From: Hybos culiciformis
Taxonomy: Eukaryota; Arthropoda; Insecta; Diptera; Hybotidae
Direction: 5' to 3'
DNA: 64,000 bases
Assembly: GCA_964007475.1 (NCBI GenBank)
Contig: OZ023274.1
Coordinates: 56,753,851 to 56,817,850, forward strand
Shown here: in pieces, positions 20,848-32,819 of the stretch
How positions within the stretch are numbered: the first letter of the stretch is position 1
Layout: every line of letters begins with the position of its first letter
The notes under the pieces: model-generated
Database searches by the model: none
The model's input: only the letters and a program-made list of their open reading frames with translations
Told to the model about the DNA's origin: nothing
Position numbers and translations under genes: made by a program

Positions 20848-20903
20848 CATCGTGGTTCGAACCTGCGTTCCGCAAACAATGCTAAGAACGCAGGATCGGA
20901 GCA
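20848..20903. other. tRNA-like fragment with a 9-bp hairpin
   Basis: CCTGCGTTC (20862-20870) pairs with GAACGCAGG (20886-20894). On one side lies GGTTCGAACC and in the loop CAATGCTAAG, phrases shared with the tRNA-like modules at 38136-38750 and 42486. It looks like an inverted partial duplicate of that module. Confidence 0.45.
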
Positions 20904-20949
20904 AAAAATCTAGTATGAATAATTGAAATCTATATATAATTCTTTTGAT

Positions 20950-21872
20950 AAAATGCAACCAAAATTTTTTTCAAAATAGGTAGCTCCGGTGAATTAAAGA
21001 TTACCTGTCCAAAAATTTTGGGTAGGGAGCTACTGTTATGCAAAAACAAATTTTTTCAAAATAAGTAGCTCCGGTGAAATAAAGATTACTTGACCAAAAA
21101 TTTTGGGTAGAGAGCTAGTGTCAGGGTTGTCCCGGCTGAAAATAGGCAACAAAAAGATTTATTCGAAATAGGAAGCTCTGGTGAAATAAAGATAACCTGA
21201 CCAAAAATTTGGGGTGAGGAGCTACGGTTAGGGTCTTCCCGGCTTTAAATAAAAAAAAAAAAAAATCCGGTGAAATAAAGATTACCTGACCAAAAAGCTA
21301 TGTTAGAGTCTTCCCGGCTCAAAATATACAAAACCTTTTTTTTCAAAATAGTGAAATAAAGACTACCTGACAAAAAGTTTGGGTAGGGAGCTACGGTTAA
21401 TGTCGTCCCGGCTCAAAATAGGCAAAAAAAAATTTTTTTCGTAATAGGTAGCTCCGGTGAAATAAAGATAACCTGACTAAATATACAAAAAAAAAATTTC
21501 TTTCAAAATAGGTAGCTCCGGTGAAATAAAGATTACCTGACTAAAAATTTGGTTAGGGAGCTACTGTTAGATTCTTCGCGGCTCAAAATATGCAAAAAAA
21601 AAAAACAAACGAAGCAGTCATAGAACTGCGGACAGAAGTTACTTAAAAGATTTAAACTACGGAATAACAGTGGCTACAAATTATGGGCTGCTCAGTACAA
21701 AATGTAAATTAAAATGTAACAATAGAAAATCTTGCCTTCAATAAAATTGATTTTTATTTTAATTTACATTTTGTTCTGAGCAGCCCATCATTTGTAGCCA
21801 CTGTTATTTTATAGTTTAAATCTTTTAAGTATTAACTTCTGTCGGCAGTTCTATGACTGCTTCGTGTGTTTT
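20950..21872 (+). mobile_element. Structured repeat family copy without left end or minisatellite
   Basis: About seven subrepeats (GGTAGCTCCGGTGAAATAAAG, split here as GGTAGCTCC and GGTGAAATAAAG, then ACCTGACC, AAATTTTGGGTAGGGAGCTA and CCCGGCTCAAAATA) run from about 20970 to 21590. The terminal hairpin follows at 21606-21868 with arms of ~110 bp. The left-end module and the minisatellite are absent, so the parts are modular. Confidence 0.75.
21606..21868 (+). repeat. Long hairpin of the structured repeat, copy 2
   Basis: The arms CGAAGCAGTCATAGAACTGC and its reverse complement at about 21846-21865 enclose a further ~90 bp of pairing (TTTAAACTA, AACAGTGGCTACAAAT) and a short loop. It is highly similar to 11104-11352. 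Confidence 0.9.
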
Positions 21873-23389
21873 TTTTTTAAACTTCACTTTTTCATAATTT
21901 AAAAAGTCTTCTTTTTTATTAATTTTTTTACGATTATTTTTTAGACTTAATTTCGATTAATTAAATTAAATATTTTTATTTATTATTTATTTTTATTTTA
22001 ATTTATACAAAAATCAGAAACCAAGCGTGGTTTTTAATTAATTTTCAACTATCAATTATCAAAAGAATAAAAAAATTATTATATTGAACGAATTCTGAAA
22101 ACTATACTAAATAATGTTGATATTGAAAATTAATATTATCGAAGCAACAAAACATCATCAATATAAAAAAAATTAATTAGAAAAACGACCGAGAAAAAAA
22201 TGATCTTATAACTTTTCAATATGACAATTTCTTTATCAACTTTTCTATTTTTGACAAAAAACGTGATGTGAAAATATTGAATCAATTTGTTAAACTTTTT
22301 TGTTAAAGTTTGACAAATCGTTGTTAATGTTCAATAACATTTTTTTATCAATATGACAGAGGTTTTTTTTTTTCAGTATAATATGTAAAGAAAATTTAAG
22401 AAATATCGAGGTAACCGATTCAGACATCATTAAATTAAACTAATCATTCATCAGAGAAATGCGATGAAATTTTGAAGTTCCATTATTGTACAATAGTCAC
22501 GTTATTCATTCACATGTTCCAAATTCATTTAATCAAACGTTTTCTCCATTTCAGAGCAAACATAAAGGCCCAGTATTAACTGTAAATGTGTCTACTGAAG
22601 ATGAAATTGAGATTTTAAAACAACATATTCAGACGCAACAAGCTAGCATTGAATCATCTAATCTGTCAATATCCATCACTACAGCGTATCGTAAGCTTAC
22701 ATTGGAACTATTATTATGGCAATGATCATTTATGCATTCAGGAAATAGTAAAATAAAATACTTTTTTTTTTAAATGTAAACAAAAACTAAAAAGTGCAGT
22801 TGATTACATGTTTGAAATTAAATTTTGGAATTTTTGTTAATTATTGAAAAAAATTTAATAAAAAGTTTATAGATGAATTTTATAGTAAATTTAAAATAAA
22901 AAAGTAATATGCTACGATTCTCTTAATAGGAAACCAGAATCTTCAAATGCTGTTACTACTAAAATTAGGTTGTTTTCTAAGATACTTGTCGATGAAGAAT
23001 CCTTTCACGTTACAATTTTCAAACTCACAATCGACAGTTGGATGTCATTTGGATTTGATTTATTTATTTATCCGTCGTGTCGGTATGGGTATTTTAGTAA
23101 TTATGTATAAATTGATAAGTTGTTCATACGAAAATACAGCACTTGTTTTCGCAGCAAGTGCAAAACTATTGACGAAAATTTAGATACATTATAACAAAAA
23201 ATTTCAGGTTGTAAGAGATCCTGGACTGACATTGAAATTATCAAAATATTAATTCTTGATGAGTTGAATATTTATGACATCAAATTGGTTGTAATGGAAT
23301 TAATCCTAGAAAGCCAGCAAATTGATTACCGTACGAATGGGAGAACAAAAGGCTATTTATGACAAATTTTTGAAATTTGTAGTTGCTAT
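21873..23389. other. Intergenic DNA, no recognised gene
   Basis: Two modest open stretches, 22486-22725 and 22947-23183 on the plus strand, have slightly less AT-biased codons than their surroundings but contain no motif that I recognise. They could be eroded exons or transposon pieces. 22200-22375 holds repeated CAATATGACA phrases. Confidence 0.35.
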
Positions 23390-24285
23390 AAATATTCGAA
23401 AAACATCATGGTTCGTGGAAAGCCGTTTTCAGATGAAATCCGAAAATTAATAATCTTTAAATTTGAAAATGGAGAAAGTTTTAATAATATTCGTTAAAAT
23501 TTCAATTTGGCTAAATGAAGCGCTCAAACTGTTGTAAATAATTTCAAAAACAAATGGTACTATTTTATCAAATGTGGCAAAAAGGGGACAAAATTAAAAA
23601 AAAAGACAAAATTAAAAAAAATGGCCTATAGTTTTTATAAGGTACTTTATTTTATTAAGGGAATTAATATCCAAACTAAGGAAAAACCATTATTAACAGC
23701 GATTCAAAAAAAAAAGGTTGGCTTGGGCTAAAAATAAAATATTGTGGGTAAAACGTCAATGGGACTTAATTTTATTCAGCGATGAATCAAAATTTGAAGT
23801 TTGTGTTGGCACTGAGCGAACGAAAGTAATTAGGACAAAAAGAGAAGTTCACTTGCCTTAAACGCACCGTCAAGTTTCCAGCCAGTGTTATGGTATCGGG
23901 GTGCATGCCTGCAAAAGGTGTGGTTCAATTGTATTTTATTAAAGGAACTGTAGAAGCTTGATTACATCAAGATTTTGGAAGAAAACCTAGTTCTTCAATA
24001 GAAAAAAATTAATTCTGAATGCATTTGTCAGCAAGACCTGCCCATGCAGCGAAAATTACCATAATATGATTGAACGAAAATCAAATAAATTGGCCATCAT
24101 CCAGCCCTAATGAAAAGGCGCTTGAAAATGCGCCATAAACAACAATTGAGGATCTTAAGCAGAAAATGTAAGAAATTTGGGAATCAATAACACCGGAAGA
24201 GTGCCAAAATCTTGTCGACATAATGCCTACACGAATTGAAGCTGTGATAGCGGCGAAAGGTAACGCAACAAGATTTTAAATTAAT
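23390..24285 (+). pseudogene. Tc1-type transposase relic
   Basis: From about 23408 the frames read RGKPFSDEIRKLIIFKFENG (helix-turn-helix start), LILFSDESKFEV in broken form (about 23765), VMVSGCMPAKGVV (about 23890), WPSSSPNE with ALENAP (24095-24130), and a C-terminal tail EEIWES-like KQKM*EIWESITPEECQNL and MPTRIEAVIAAKGNATRF (24160-24280). These correspond to a DD34E Tc1 transposase, which cuts and pastes at TA sites. Many stops and frameshifts are present and no terminal repeats were found. Confidence 0.8.
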
Positions 24286-26198
24286 TTTTTTGTGGAGTAC
24301 GTATTAATAGTGGTCAAGAATTTGCGTTAAATTTTGCGAATTTTTTAGTTAAAATTAAAAATATTTTGTTCATAATTAAATATATTTTCAAAATAAAATA
24401 ATAAAAAAAATATATACATATATTATATTTAATTTTTTTAACAAAAGAAATTCATAGTTAAAAAAAACTCAGTCGTGGTTAGGGTAATATTCCCTTTTAC
24501 TTAATAAAGTAGCATTCTTTCTTATTATTTGAATATTAAGGTTGCGCTTCTTTTTAAGTCGGGTTAAATTGTTAAAAAAAAAGCAATAACCTTGCTTGCT
24601 CAAAATTGTTAGTGTAAAAGTACAACTCACAACGTAGAGTTTATCGTTTGATTTCATTTTTTTCTTTATCCACATTATTTCTTATTTTTAAATCGAATCG
24701 TATTGAATATTTTGGAAAAAAACAACAGTCTTAAAAAGTGGAATAATGTTTTCACTTATTCAAAGTTAATCAAATTTTGTAATGCACTTTTCATTATGAA
24801 GTCAACAACATTATGATTCCCAATATAAATATTTTATTTATAACATTTTAAAATAAAAATTGTAAATCGTATATACCTGCTGTACTTGTACCAGTATACC
24901 TATAGGTGTATAAGAAGTTATCAAAATAAAATTGATGAAACAAGGTTAATTTGCAAAATCTTGCACAACCGGATCTTGACCTTCCCAAATAAAAAATTAT
25001 ATCAAATATTAAGAGCATATTTTTTTTTTGTTATGTAAGATACATAATCATCGTACCACCCGTACAATATGCTTATAATATAAAAATCGTGGAAAGATTT
25101 TACATATTATTCTGGAGATTAGTTATAGTTTATATTATACAAAGAATAAAATACATGAATAAAATTTAAGTTTTCGTCGAATACAAAAATGCGTATTTGA
25201 AATTAACATGAGATTAATAATTTTCATGTACTTTATCAGATTAAATATTGATTAATTCGAAATTCAAGATTTCCTAATATTGGGAAATCTTGATATCTCT
25301 TAAATGTTATTATTTAAATATATTTAGTAAACTCATTTTTATAAGTTATTAATTTTTACGTAATTGTTTACTATGTATATTGAATCAGAAAGACATAACC
25401 CTCTATTAATGAACTCTTCCAGGAAATTTATTTGAAAAAATATTTGAAAAAATGAGTGGAAATACAAAAGAAGAACCAGAATTATTAGTACACACCGATA
25501 TAAAGTACTTATACGCAACGTGAAGTAAAAATTTTTGCCGAAGTTCATAATTAAGAATTTGAAAATTTGAATGATTTCTTACAGATTTTCCTTTAAAATT
25601 AAGTGATTTAAATTTATAATGGCATAAAAAAAAGAAACAAATGATTCAAAAATAAAACTAATTGTGCTTTATATAAAAATAGCTTCAACAAAGTAATTGA
25701 AAAACTTCCAAATATATTCGATAACCTCCAAAATTATAATGATAAAATTGAAAAATTCTTTTCAGACATTCACATAGTTTGAAGCTAGATTTCGATATTT
25801 CGACAAAAAATTAGTATATTTTCAAGTTTGGGTGCACACCAAATTATAAGCACTTACTTAGAGACATGCAGATTTGTCGTAAATGAAAAAAAAATAATAA
25901 AATTTATTAAAAAAATAAAAATATTTTTATGTTGAACATTTCTTTGAAAATAATTAAGATTAATAATAATAAAAATAGAGAGAAATTTATTTAAGAAATT
26001 TTTAATTTTTTAATTTTTACTTGAATACGAGAAGAAAATACAATTTTAAAAAATTTATTTAAATCAATTACAAAATGACCTTTTTTTTAATGGAGTATCA
26101 TAATCCTAACGATTAGGAATATAAAGGTATTTATTACCTGGAATATATTTTTATATGGTAAAATTCCTGTTCATTTTCCCTAATTCAAACAAAGTGTA
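24286..26198. other. Intergenic DNA, no gene seen
   Basis: AT-rich with no supported coding frame. One small perfect hairpin, CAAGATTTCC and GGAAATCTTG, lies at about 25265-25292. Nothing else stands out. Confidence 0.5.
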
Positions 26199-26623
26199 AT
26201 GCCTTGAGCACAGCTAATACCGCAAAGCAATTTTTGAAGGAATGTTCCGGAAACCTGTTCACAGCTAATTTTACCTGAAAGCAAAAAAATCATCTGCAAA
26301 CAACTGCTTTTGTTTTGTTTTATAATATGATTGTGACAGAAAAATGAAGCAAAACAAAATTTCGATGCAAAAGAAACGCTGTGAAAAAGAAACAAAAAAA
26401 TTATTTTGTGACGTAGTCAATTCTTTCTGGAGCAAAAAAAAATAAATTCAGTTTTCTAATTAATTATGAAATAATTTTAAGAAATTCTTTTTACAAAAAA
26501 TCAATAAAATTAATACCTTTCGTTTTTCATAATTTTTATTTGAAATAAATAAGAAATAACGCAGAAAATCGGTTTTTACGGTAGCTCAAAATTGCTTTGC
26601 GGTATTAGCTGTGCTCAAGGCAT
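26199..26623. mobile_element. 425-bp miniature inverted-repeat element
   Basis: The ends ATGCCTTGAGCACAGCTAAT (26199) and its reverse complement (ending 26623) continue as inverse copies for about 36 bp (through ACCGCAAAGCAATTTT). The interior is AT-rich and noncoding. The flanking bases show no clear duplication, so the superfamily is undetermined. Confidence 0.75.
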
Positions 26624-27441
26624 GAATATAAAGAAACACAAAAAAAAAACGAAAAAAAAATTTTCGTTTGAATTTAGAAAACAAATAAAGAGTAGAAATA
26701 TCCGAAGTCCCGCATAATGAATTTCAAAACATAATTTGTTTAATATAGGGTTAAAGAAATATTTCTCCTATTAGAAATTCGCAGAAGCTTATTAATGAAC
26801 TTTAATAATATACATTCCTTTACTCCTTCAGTGCATACGGGATCATAAGTGATGCCTTTTTTATGTAAGGCATTTTCTTAAAATTCAGACAAAAAATTTA
26901 AAATGCAATTCGTGTTATTCGTTACTGGAACTCGTCTACTATGTTATTATTCATAGCTTTATTCGATTTGGTTTTTGCTTAGAAATTCTACACAAAAAAA
27001 AACAAAGTTTGGTCGGTCAACATTTTTAAAAAATTTGTTTCACTTATAAATAAAAAGTTTTTTGGTGAAATAATCATGTAAGTACTTTTTTTATAAATGA
27101 AGGATAGAAAATTCGAAATAATTTATAAAAAAATTATTTAAAATTAATTAAATATTTTATACTTTATTTTCATACACATCAAATATGATATAACATGAAC
27201 TGTATGTAACAATTTTCATACTGATCATAATTTTTTCCCATACAAAATGTTTGAAAACTTCGGATGTCTTATCTCCGAAACGGGGCCGATCCTTTTACAC
27301 ACTATCTTATAACGTCAAAAGGAAGGTCTGTGCAAAATTTCAGCCAAATCTGAGGTATGCGCTATTCTGAAATACACCCTTTTTTCCTTGTATTTTTTTT
27401 TTAATTTTTTCTTATTTTTCCTTATATTGAATGCATGGGAT
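26624..27441. other. Intergenic DNA
   Basis: No gene. A 100-bp patch at about 27240-27370 (TCTCCGAAACGGGGCCGATC and GGTCTGTGCAAAATTTCAGC) has a less AT-rich composition. A related phrase, AAATCTCCGAAACGGAGC, appears at 41127, so it may be a dispersed repeat. Confidence 0.4.
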
Positions 27442-27709
27442 CAGCGGTGGCTCAAAAATATTTTTTTTTCCTCGCGCCCTAGGCAATCTATTTGTGGCGC
27501 CAATGAAACAGATATGTAAAGAAAATAACCTTGAATTTAGGGTAAAAAAATAGAGTTCTCTTCAAATATTTTGGCGCCCTCAACAGTTTATAAAAAATCG
27601 TATAACTAAATAAAATATCTTTTTATTTTTTCTCTCGTATTTTGGCGCCCTCCACAGTTTAGCGCCCTAGGCGACCGCCTAGACTGCCTATATGGTAGAG
27701 CCACCCCTG
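27442..27709. mobile_element. 268-bp hAT miniature element with perfect 8-bp duplication
   Basis: The ends CAGCGGTGGCTC and GAGCCACCCCTG are inverted repeats with one or two differences. The octamer CATGGGAT occurs exactly on both sides (27434-27441 and 27710-27717). An 8-bp duplication and a CAG start are hallmarks of hAT insertion. The inside contains GGCGCC phrases repeated four times (27480, 27570, 27640, 27660) and no gene. Confidence 0.92.
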
Positions 27710-27717
27710 CATGGGAT

Positions 27718-28200
27718 ATCATAAACGATATTCATGAAAAACTCGATTTTCCGGAATACGGAAAGAAAATTAAAAATTTTCTCTGAACAAACGTTGTTTA
27801 GGAAGCAAAAATACCCTCTGGAAAAAAAAATTATGTAAATATGTAATCGGTGAGGAAGGGTTAAGAAAATATTAAGAAATTCTCATTTAATAAGAAAGAA
27901 ATTTTATAAAATTTTATTATAATTATTCAAGTGTCTGACATTCGATTTTACAAAAAAAAAAAAATTAAGTTAATATTTATAAGTTTATTTAACGTATACA
28001 TACCTATATATTCAGAAAATAAAAAAGTAAGTTTTTGTTTGAATCTAGATTACAATAATTGCAAATATCCACATAATCAATTGCAAATTTATATTTTAAA
28101 AAAAACCTGTTTGATCCATTTTTAATAAAGCGATAAAGATTTATTCACAAAAGAAAAATTTCATCCATCCTTAAATATGAATATATGACCTTTGCAAAAA
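27718..28200. other. Upstream region of the cuticle gene
   Basis: AT-rich, no gene seen. It separates the hAT miniature element from the cuticle gene promoter and may hold its regulatory sites, but no motif is distinct enough to name. Confidence 0.4.
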
Positions 28201-28206
28201 TTTTTT

Positions 28207-28245
28207 TATATAAATATCACTTTAGCTGATAAAAAAATTATCAGT
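28207..28245 (+). promoter_or_regulatory. Core promoter of the cuticle protein gene
   Basis: A TATA box TATATAAATA lies at 28207-28216 and an arthropod initiator TCAGT at 28241-28245, about 32 bp downstream, the usual spacing. The start codon follows about 60 bp later, giving a short leader. Confidence 0.7.
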
Positions 28246-28303
28246 ATCGATCACTTCAACGTAAAGTGTGCAACTATCGTATTAATATTATTTATATATC
28301 AAA

Positions 28304-28966
28304 ATGGCTTCTAAAATAATTGTATTTTGTTCCTTTTTGGCAGCAGCTCAAGCTGGGAATCTTGGAGTCGCTTACTCACCAGCTGCTGCAGTTAGCAGTG
28401 TTTACAGTTCTATTCATTCAGCACCAGCTGTTGCAGTGCACTCGCAGCCAGCTGTCGCTTTACATTCAGCACCATCAATTGCCTTGCATTCAGCACCAGG
28501 AGTTTCTCTGCACTCAGCACCTACAATTTCAGTTCACTCTGCTCCATTAGCTATACATACGCCTTCATATGGATCATCACAACAAAGTGTTGTAAGATCC
28601 CTAGGCGGAACTGTTTCACAATATTCAAAAGCTGTCGACACAGCTTTTTCCAGTGTTCGCAAATATGATACAAGAATCAATAATGCCCCACTTTATGCTG
28701 CCCATACTCCAGTATATTCAGCCGTGCAATCAATAGCACCAGTTGTTCACACATCACCGTTGCTAACCAAAACTGCTCCATTAGTACATTCCGCTCCAGT
28801 GGTACATTCAGCACAACTACTACATTCAAGTCCAATAGTACATTCAGCACCATTAGCTCACTCAGCTCCTTTATCAGCTTATTCTACAAAAGCGGTAGCA
28901 TATTCACCAGCAGCTGAAGTTTCTCATGTCACTTTCAGTGGTTATGGTTCTAATTACGGTTGGTAA
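28304..28966 (+). CDS. CPF-family structural cuticle protein (220 aa)
   Basis: Residues 1-17 form a signal peptide (cleavage after AQA), so the protein is secreted into the cuticle by epidermal cells. Residues 35-85 and 130-200 are low-complexity repeats built on VHSAP and LHSAP, rich in Ala, His, Pro and Ser. Between them, residues 105-124 read [20 protein letters not shown], the conserved CPF-family motif. The C-terminus, [17 protein letters not shown], is typical of related insect proteins. The CAAAATGG start context is good, and TATA box, initiator and poly(A) signal are present. CPF proteins lack the chitin-binding R&R domain; their partner in cuticle is unsettled. The frame is intact and uses GC-richer codons than its surroundings. 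It is intronless as read, although cuticle genes often have an intron after the first few codons. Confidence 0.9.
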   Translation: MASKIIVFCSFLAAAQAGNLGVAYSPAAAVSSVYSSIHSAPAVAVHSQPAVALHSAPSIALHSAPGVSLHSAPTISVHSAPLAIHTPSYGSSQQSVVRSLGGTVSQYSKAVDTAFSSVRKYDTRINNAPLYAAHTPVYSAVQSIAPVVHTSPLLTKTAPLVHSAPVVHSAQLLHSSPIVHSAPLAHSAPLSAYSTKAVAYSPAAEVSHVTFSGYGSNYGW

Positions 28967-29007
28967 GACTCAAAGTGGTCAATAATTTTGTTAAAAAATA
29001 TTTATTG

Positions 29008-29013
29008 AATAAA
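29008..29013 (+). terminator. Poly(A) signal of the cuticle gene
   Basis: AATAAA about 42 bases after the stop codon, followed by AT-rich sequence. Confidence 0.75.
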
Positions 29014-29515
29014 TTATCAAAAATTAACATGCATCTTTTTTATTTTAAAATTTTAAATCCGTCGAAAAGGCAAAACTCGTATGCTGAAATAAGTATTTCA
29101 AACAAATAAATAAACAGCACTCATAGCAAAAAAACTACCTACATTCGGCATACATCAGCTTTTAACATATTTTTGAAGTTAATACTTCTTTATATGGTGT
29201 TCACATTAGGAGAATATTTGTGGAATATGCTGTTTTCCAGAATATTTAAGGCAAATGAATTGGACTTTTCATATAAAAATATATTTCGGAATATGTATAT
29301 TCAACTTTCATATTCTAGTTTGTCAGGGTTAGAATTCTACATTTATAGTTACTTTCACACACTTTTTGAAATTTTGTTATAGTTGGCAACAATTTATTTT
29401 GTCAAATTCGAGTCAAAATTAAAAAAAATCAAAATAAAATGGATAAAAAGTCAAAATTTTCAGCAACAAAAGCCTTTTCTCTTTCTGAATATTTTTTTAT
29501 ACATAATCAAATTCC
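29014..29515. other. Intergenic DNA
   Basis: No gene supported. A plus-strand open stretch at 29173-29382 lacks any recognisable feature. Confidence 0.4.
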
Positions 29516-29518
29516 AGT

Positions 29519-30420
29519 TCTTTTATTTATTTATTTATTTCAAATGCTTAATACAAGCGAGCGAATACAACTTAATGATAATAAAATTAAATATATATAC
29601 AATCAATTTAATAAGGGATGTAAGAATATATACAAAGCAGCAGTATTTACTATTAAATAATGTATCACTTAGTTCGAATTAATTAAAAAATTATGATAAA
29701 ATTTACTTTTAAAAGAAGGACTTTCGAAAACGTATAACTGAAGAAGAAAATGATATCGGTTATAAATTTTGAATAGGGAGTTAAGTGGGCTATATTGACC
29801 ATAATTGGTTCTGGAAAATTGAATACTAATGACATCAAAATTTCTAAGACTTCTTGAGGGCACATTGAAAAATAAATTAGACATTAAACAGCTACTTGTC
29901 GTTTTTCCTTCGATGACTTTATGGATAAAGCTGAACGACAAATAAGCTCTTCTATTCTCCAGACTTGGGAGATTTAGAAGTTGAAGTCTGTCAGTGTATG
30001 GAGGTAAATTTAAATTATCCTGCCAATTGAGTCGCCTTAAAGCGAAACGAAGGAAATTTTTTTGAACCGATTCCAATCTAGAGATATGGACTGCGTAGAA
30101 TGGATTCCAGATTTGGCAAGAATATTCCAAAGTAGGTCGAACAAAAGAAGAATTTAAAAGTTTCATAACATATGGATCATTGAATTTTTTAGATTGCCTT
30201 TTGATAAAACCAAGAACACGCAGAGCCTTACTTGTAACAAAATCGATATGTTTAACAAAATTCAACTTTTCATCCAACAAAACTCCGAGATCAGTGGTCT
30301 CTACTTCTCTTGTTAAAGAAGAGGATCCAACACTGTATTGAAAATCAAAAATGTTTTTCTTTTCTGATCAAATTTTGTAATGTGAACGGCAATTTGTTTT
30401 CCAGAATATAAGTGCAATTT
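29519..30420 (-). pseudogene. 3' end of a Jockey-type LINE (RT C-terminus and tail)
   Basis: On the minus strand the frame from about 30350 to 29669 encodes the RT C-terminal domain: TTDLGVLLDEKLNFVKHIDF, LLNSSFVRPTLEYSCQIWNP, RLESVQKNFLRFALR and DRLQLLNLPSLENRRAYL. It stays open for over 200 codons. The 3' untranslated region ends in an AAATAAATAAATAAA tail (29519-29540 in reverse), the usual LINE 3' end. Upstream parts of RT, endonuclease and ORF1 are missing, a typical 5' truncation. The open frame suggests a fairly recent insertion. Confidence 0.85.
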
Positions 30421-30439
30421 AAATTTGCAGGCGAACAAG

Positions 30440-31420
30440 GTATAAGCGCGTTGTATGATATTGTTGATTAATTCTGTAGAGGATAAAAATTTATTTTCAT
30501 TCGACTTCGAAAAAAGCGACATTCTTTTTGAAGTTTCAATACTCAAAAAAATTAGTGGTACTTTCGATAAGCATTTGTTATTTATAAAAACAAAATAATT
30601 TGGCACCAAAAATTATTTTTGAAAAATTTTCGTTTACAAATTAAAGTTATTTTTTTTTTTTTTTATTAGGTAGCTCCGGTAAAATAATGATTACCTGACC
30701 AAAAATTTTGGGTAGGGAGCTACGGTTAGTCCCGGCTTAAAATATACAGAGAAAGTTTTTTTAGCCTGAAGAAAAATTTTGGGTAGAGAGCTACGATTAG
30801 GTTGTGCCGGCTCAAAATATACAAAAAGTTTTTTTTTCAAAATAGGTAGTTCTGATGAAATAAAGATTATCTGACAAAAAATTTTGGGTAGGGACCTACG
30901 GTTAGAGCCTTCCCCTAACTGTAGGTAGCGCCGCTGAAATAAAGATTACCTGCCGAAAAATTTTGAGTAGGGAGCTACGGTTAGTTCGTGCCGGCTAAAA
31001 AAATGTTTGAAGTGAACTTCTTTGCAGAGGTGTAAACGAAAAATTTCCGGCGGAAGTGAGAGCGTAAGGCACAAAGGAAAGCGGTACAACGGAAAGCGGT
31101 ATAAGAGATGGTCGAAAGGGGTGGATCGAAAGGGGTAGGTCGGTACTTAGTGTAGTGAAAAAGTAGAGGGAAGAGCTCCTAGAATAGTCTATTAAACTGA
31201 CAAAAAAAAAACACACGAAGCAGTCATAAGAACTGCCGAAAGCAGTTAATACTTATAAGCTTTAAACTATGAAATAACAGTGCTACAAATAATGTACTGC
31301 TCAGTACAAAATGTAAACTAAAATGAAATCAGTCCATCAGTCTATGATTTGTAGCCACTGTTTTTTCATTGTTTAAAGCTTATAAGTATTAACTTCTTTC
31401 AGCAGTTCTTCGTGTGTTTT
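30440..31420 (+). mobile_element. Structured repeat family, complete but diverged copy
   Basis: Left end GCGCGTTGTATGATATTGTT (about 30450), TTCATTCGACTTCGAAAAAA, about four subrepeats (30660-31000), a decayed minisatellite remnant (GGCGGAAGTGAGAGCG at about 31048 and diverged units to 31150), and the terminal hairpin (31211-31417). All modules are in the same order as at 10010-11356, supporting a real transposed unit. Confidence 0.7.
31211..31417 (+). repeat. Long hairpin of the structured repeat, copy 3
   Basis: The arms begin ACACACGAAGCAGTCATAAG and end GCAGTTCTTCGTGTG. They are shorter and more diverged than in the other copies, and the loop is reduced. Confidence 0.85.
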
Positions 31421-31424
31421 TTTT

Positions 31425-32140
31425 ATTTATTGGGGCATCCGATTAATTTCTATACATAAAGCATGAAAAACGATATATATACTCTTGCGATTTTAACAGT
31501 GATCTGGAATTGGCCTATTATCATAAAAAGTATTAAAAGGTATAAGATTAAGTCGTGTTCATAGTTTTCTGATTAAATTATTTTCGAGGAAGAGCCACAG
31601 TGAAGTGAAATTTAAAAAACTATAACGAAACTATAACCGCACCGTACAAATTATAATTTCAAGCAGATAGGACCGTAGAACTTAGGTTTTTTGTAGAGAG
31701 GATTAAGACTGCATATTCATATGACCAAGAGTAAAAAAAATTAATTAGTTTAGATCTAAGTACTGAATTAGTTTAGATCTAAGTGCTACAATATTTTGCA
31801 TTATTATAATATTTAAAATTCGAAAACATCACTCCCACCGCCGGTAGACGACCATAAAAACAATATCCAAAATCGCCTAAAAAGAAATCATAAAGTTTAG
31901 AAGCGAGGTTAAAAAACATAGTATAAAATTTATTGAAATAAAAACTAAAATAAAGTTCAAAAATTCAAAAAAAATAAAATCTAATTATTTAACTATTTGT
32001 AAAACCTTGGTAGTTGCCACGCATCTTCAGTAGTATTCGATCTGTGGCTTTTTGTAAAATAAAAATGCGATTTCAACCTTTTTATATTTTTTAATAGTTT
32101 TAAATTCTGACCTGAACCAGAGCCCTATCTAGAGTTTGCG
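31425..32140. other. Intergenic DNA, no gene seen
   Basis: AT-rich with no convincing coding frame. TTAGTTTAGATCTAAGT occurs twice at about 31745-31785 as a short direct repeat. Confidence 0.5.
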
Positions 32141-32144
32141 GCGC

Positions 32145-32650
32145 CTATGGCAAACATTTAAAATGGTGCATATCTCAACTATAATACAAAAAATTAGCTT
32201 CCAATTTTCCAATTCGTTGATTATTTCATCCAAATTTGCTTCTTCAAACATATCAAATATATTCGAATTCGATTGACAATATGGCTATCTACTTAAGGGA
32301 TCTTCTCTCATTTTTGAAGGCAAGTAATTTTTAATGAGCTTAATTTTGATAAAACTGCTGCTCTCCTCACTAGCCAGCCACAATTACTGGAAGTGTGAGT
32401 AAAATTCGTAAAGCAACATAAATATTTGAAAATGTTTCACACAAATCAAGTGCAACAATTTCCTTAAAATTTCTAAAGAGTTTAAATTTTTAAACAGCTC
32501 CGCACTTTGAATATATAGCATTCGATTTCATTCAGCATTTCACCGGAAACCAATTCTGAATACTCCAAACAAAGATCTTTCACTGCGTTATTTAATTCCA
32601 TCATGGATCTAGACATTAACTTTTTTACCGACAAAAATTCAAATTATTTT
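32145..32650 (-). pseudogene. hAT (ZMYM/DUF4371-type) transposase C-terminal relic
   Basis: The minus-strand reading SSSFIKIKLIKNYLPSKMRE, then FDMFEEANLDEIINELENWK, corresponds to the end of the hAT dimerisation region in ZMYM/DUF4371-type transposases. Upstream minus-strand pieces (CVKHFQIFMLLYEF) fit the preceding helix. A stop interrupts after DPLSR. The phrase GTTTGCGGCGCCTATGGCA near 32140 resembles the 3' end of this transposon type. Confidence 0.65.
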
Positions 32651-32819
32651 CAAATAATTTATTCTTTAAGGAAATTTAAAATAAAAACTTTTTCTTGACT
32701 TTTTTTTTTTCCTAAAACTAAAAACTAAAATTAAAACCTAACTAAGTACTAGATTTCTACACAAAACTATGTTTAAAAATTGTCATTCATATTTGGATTG
32801 ATTTACTATATTCCCGATC

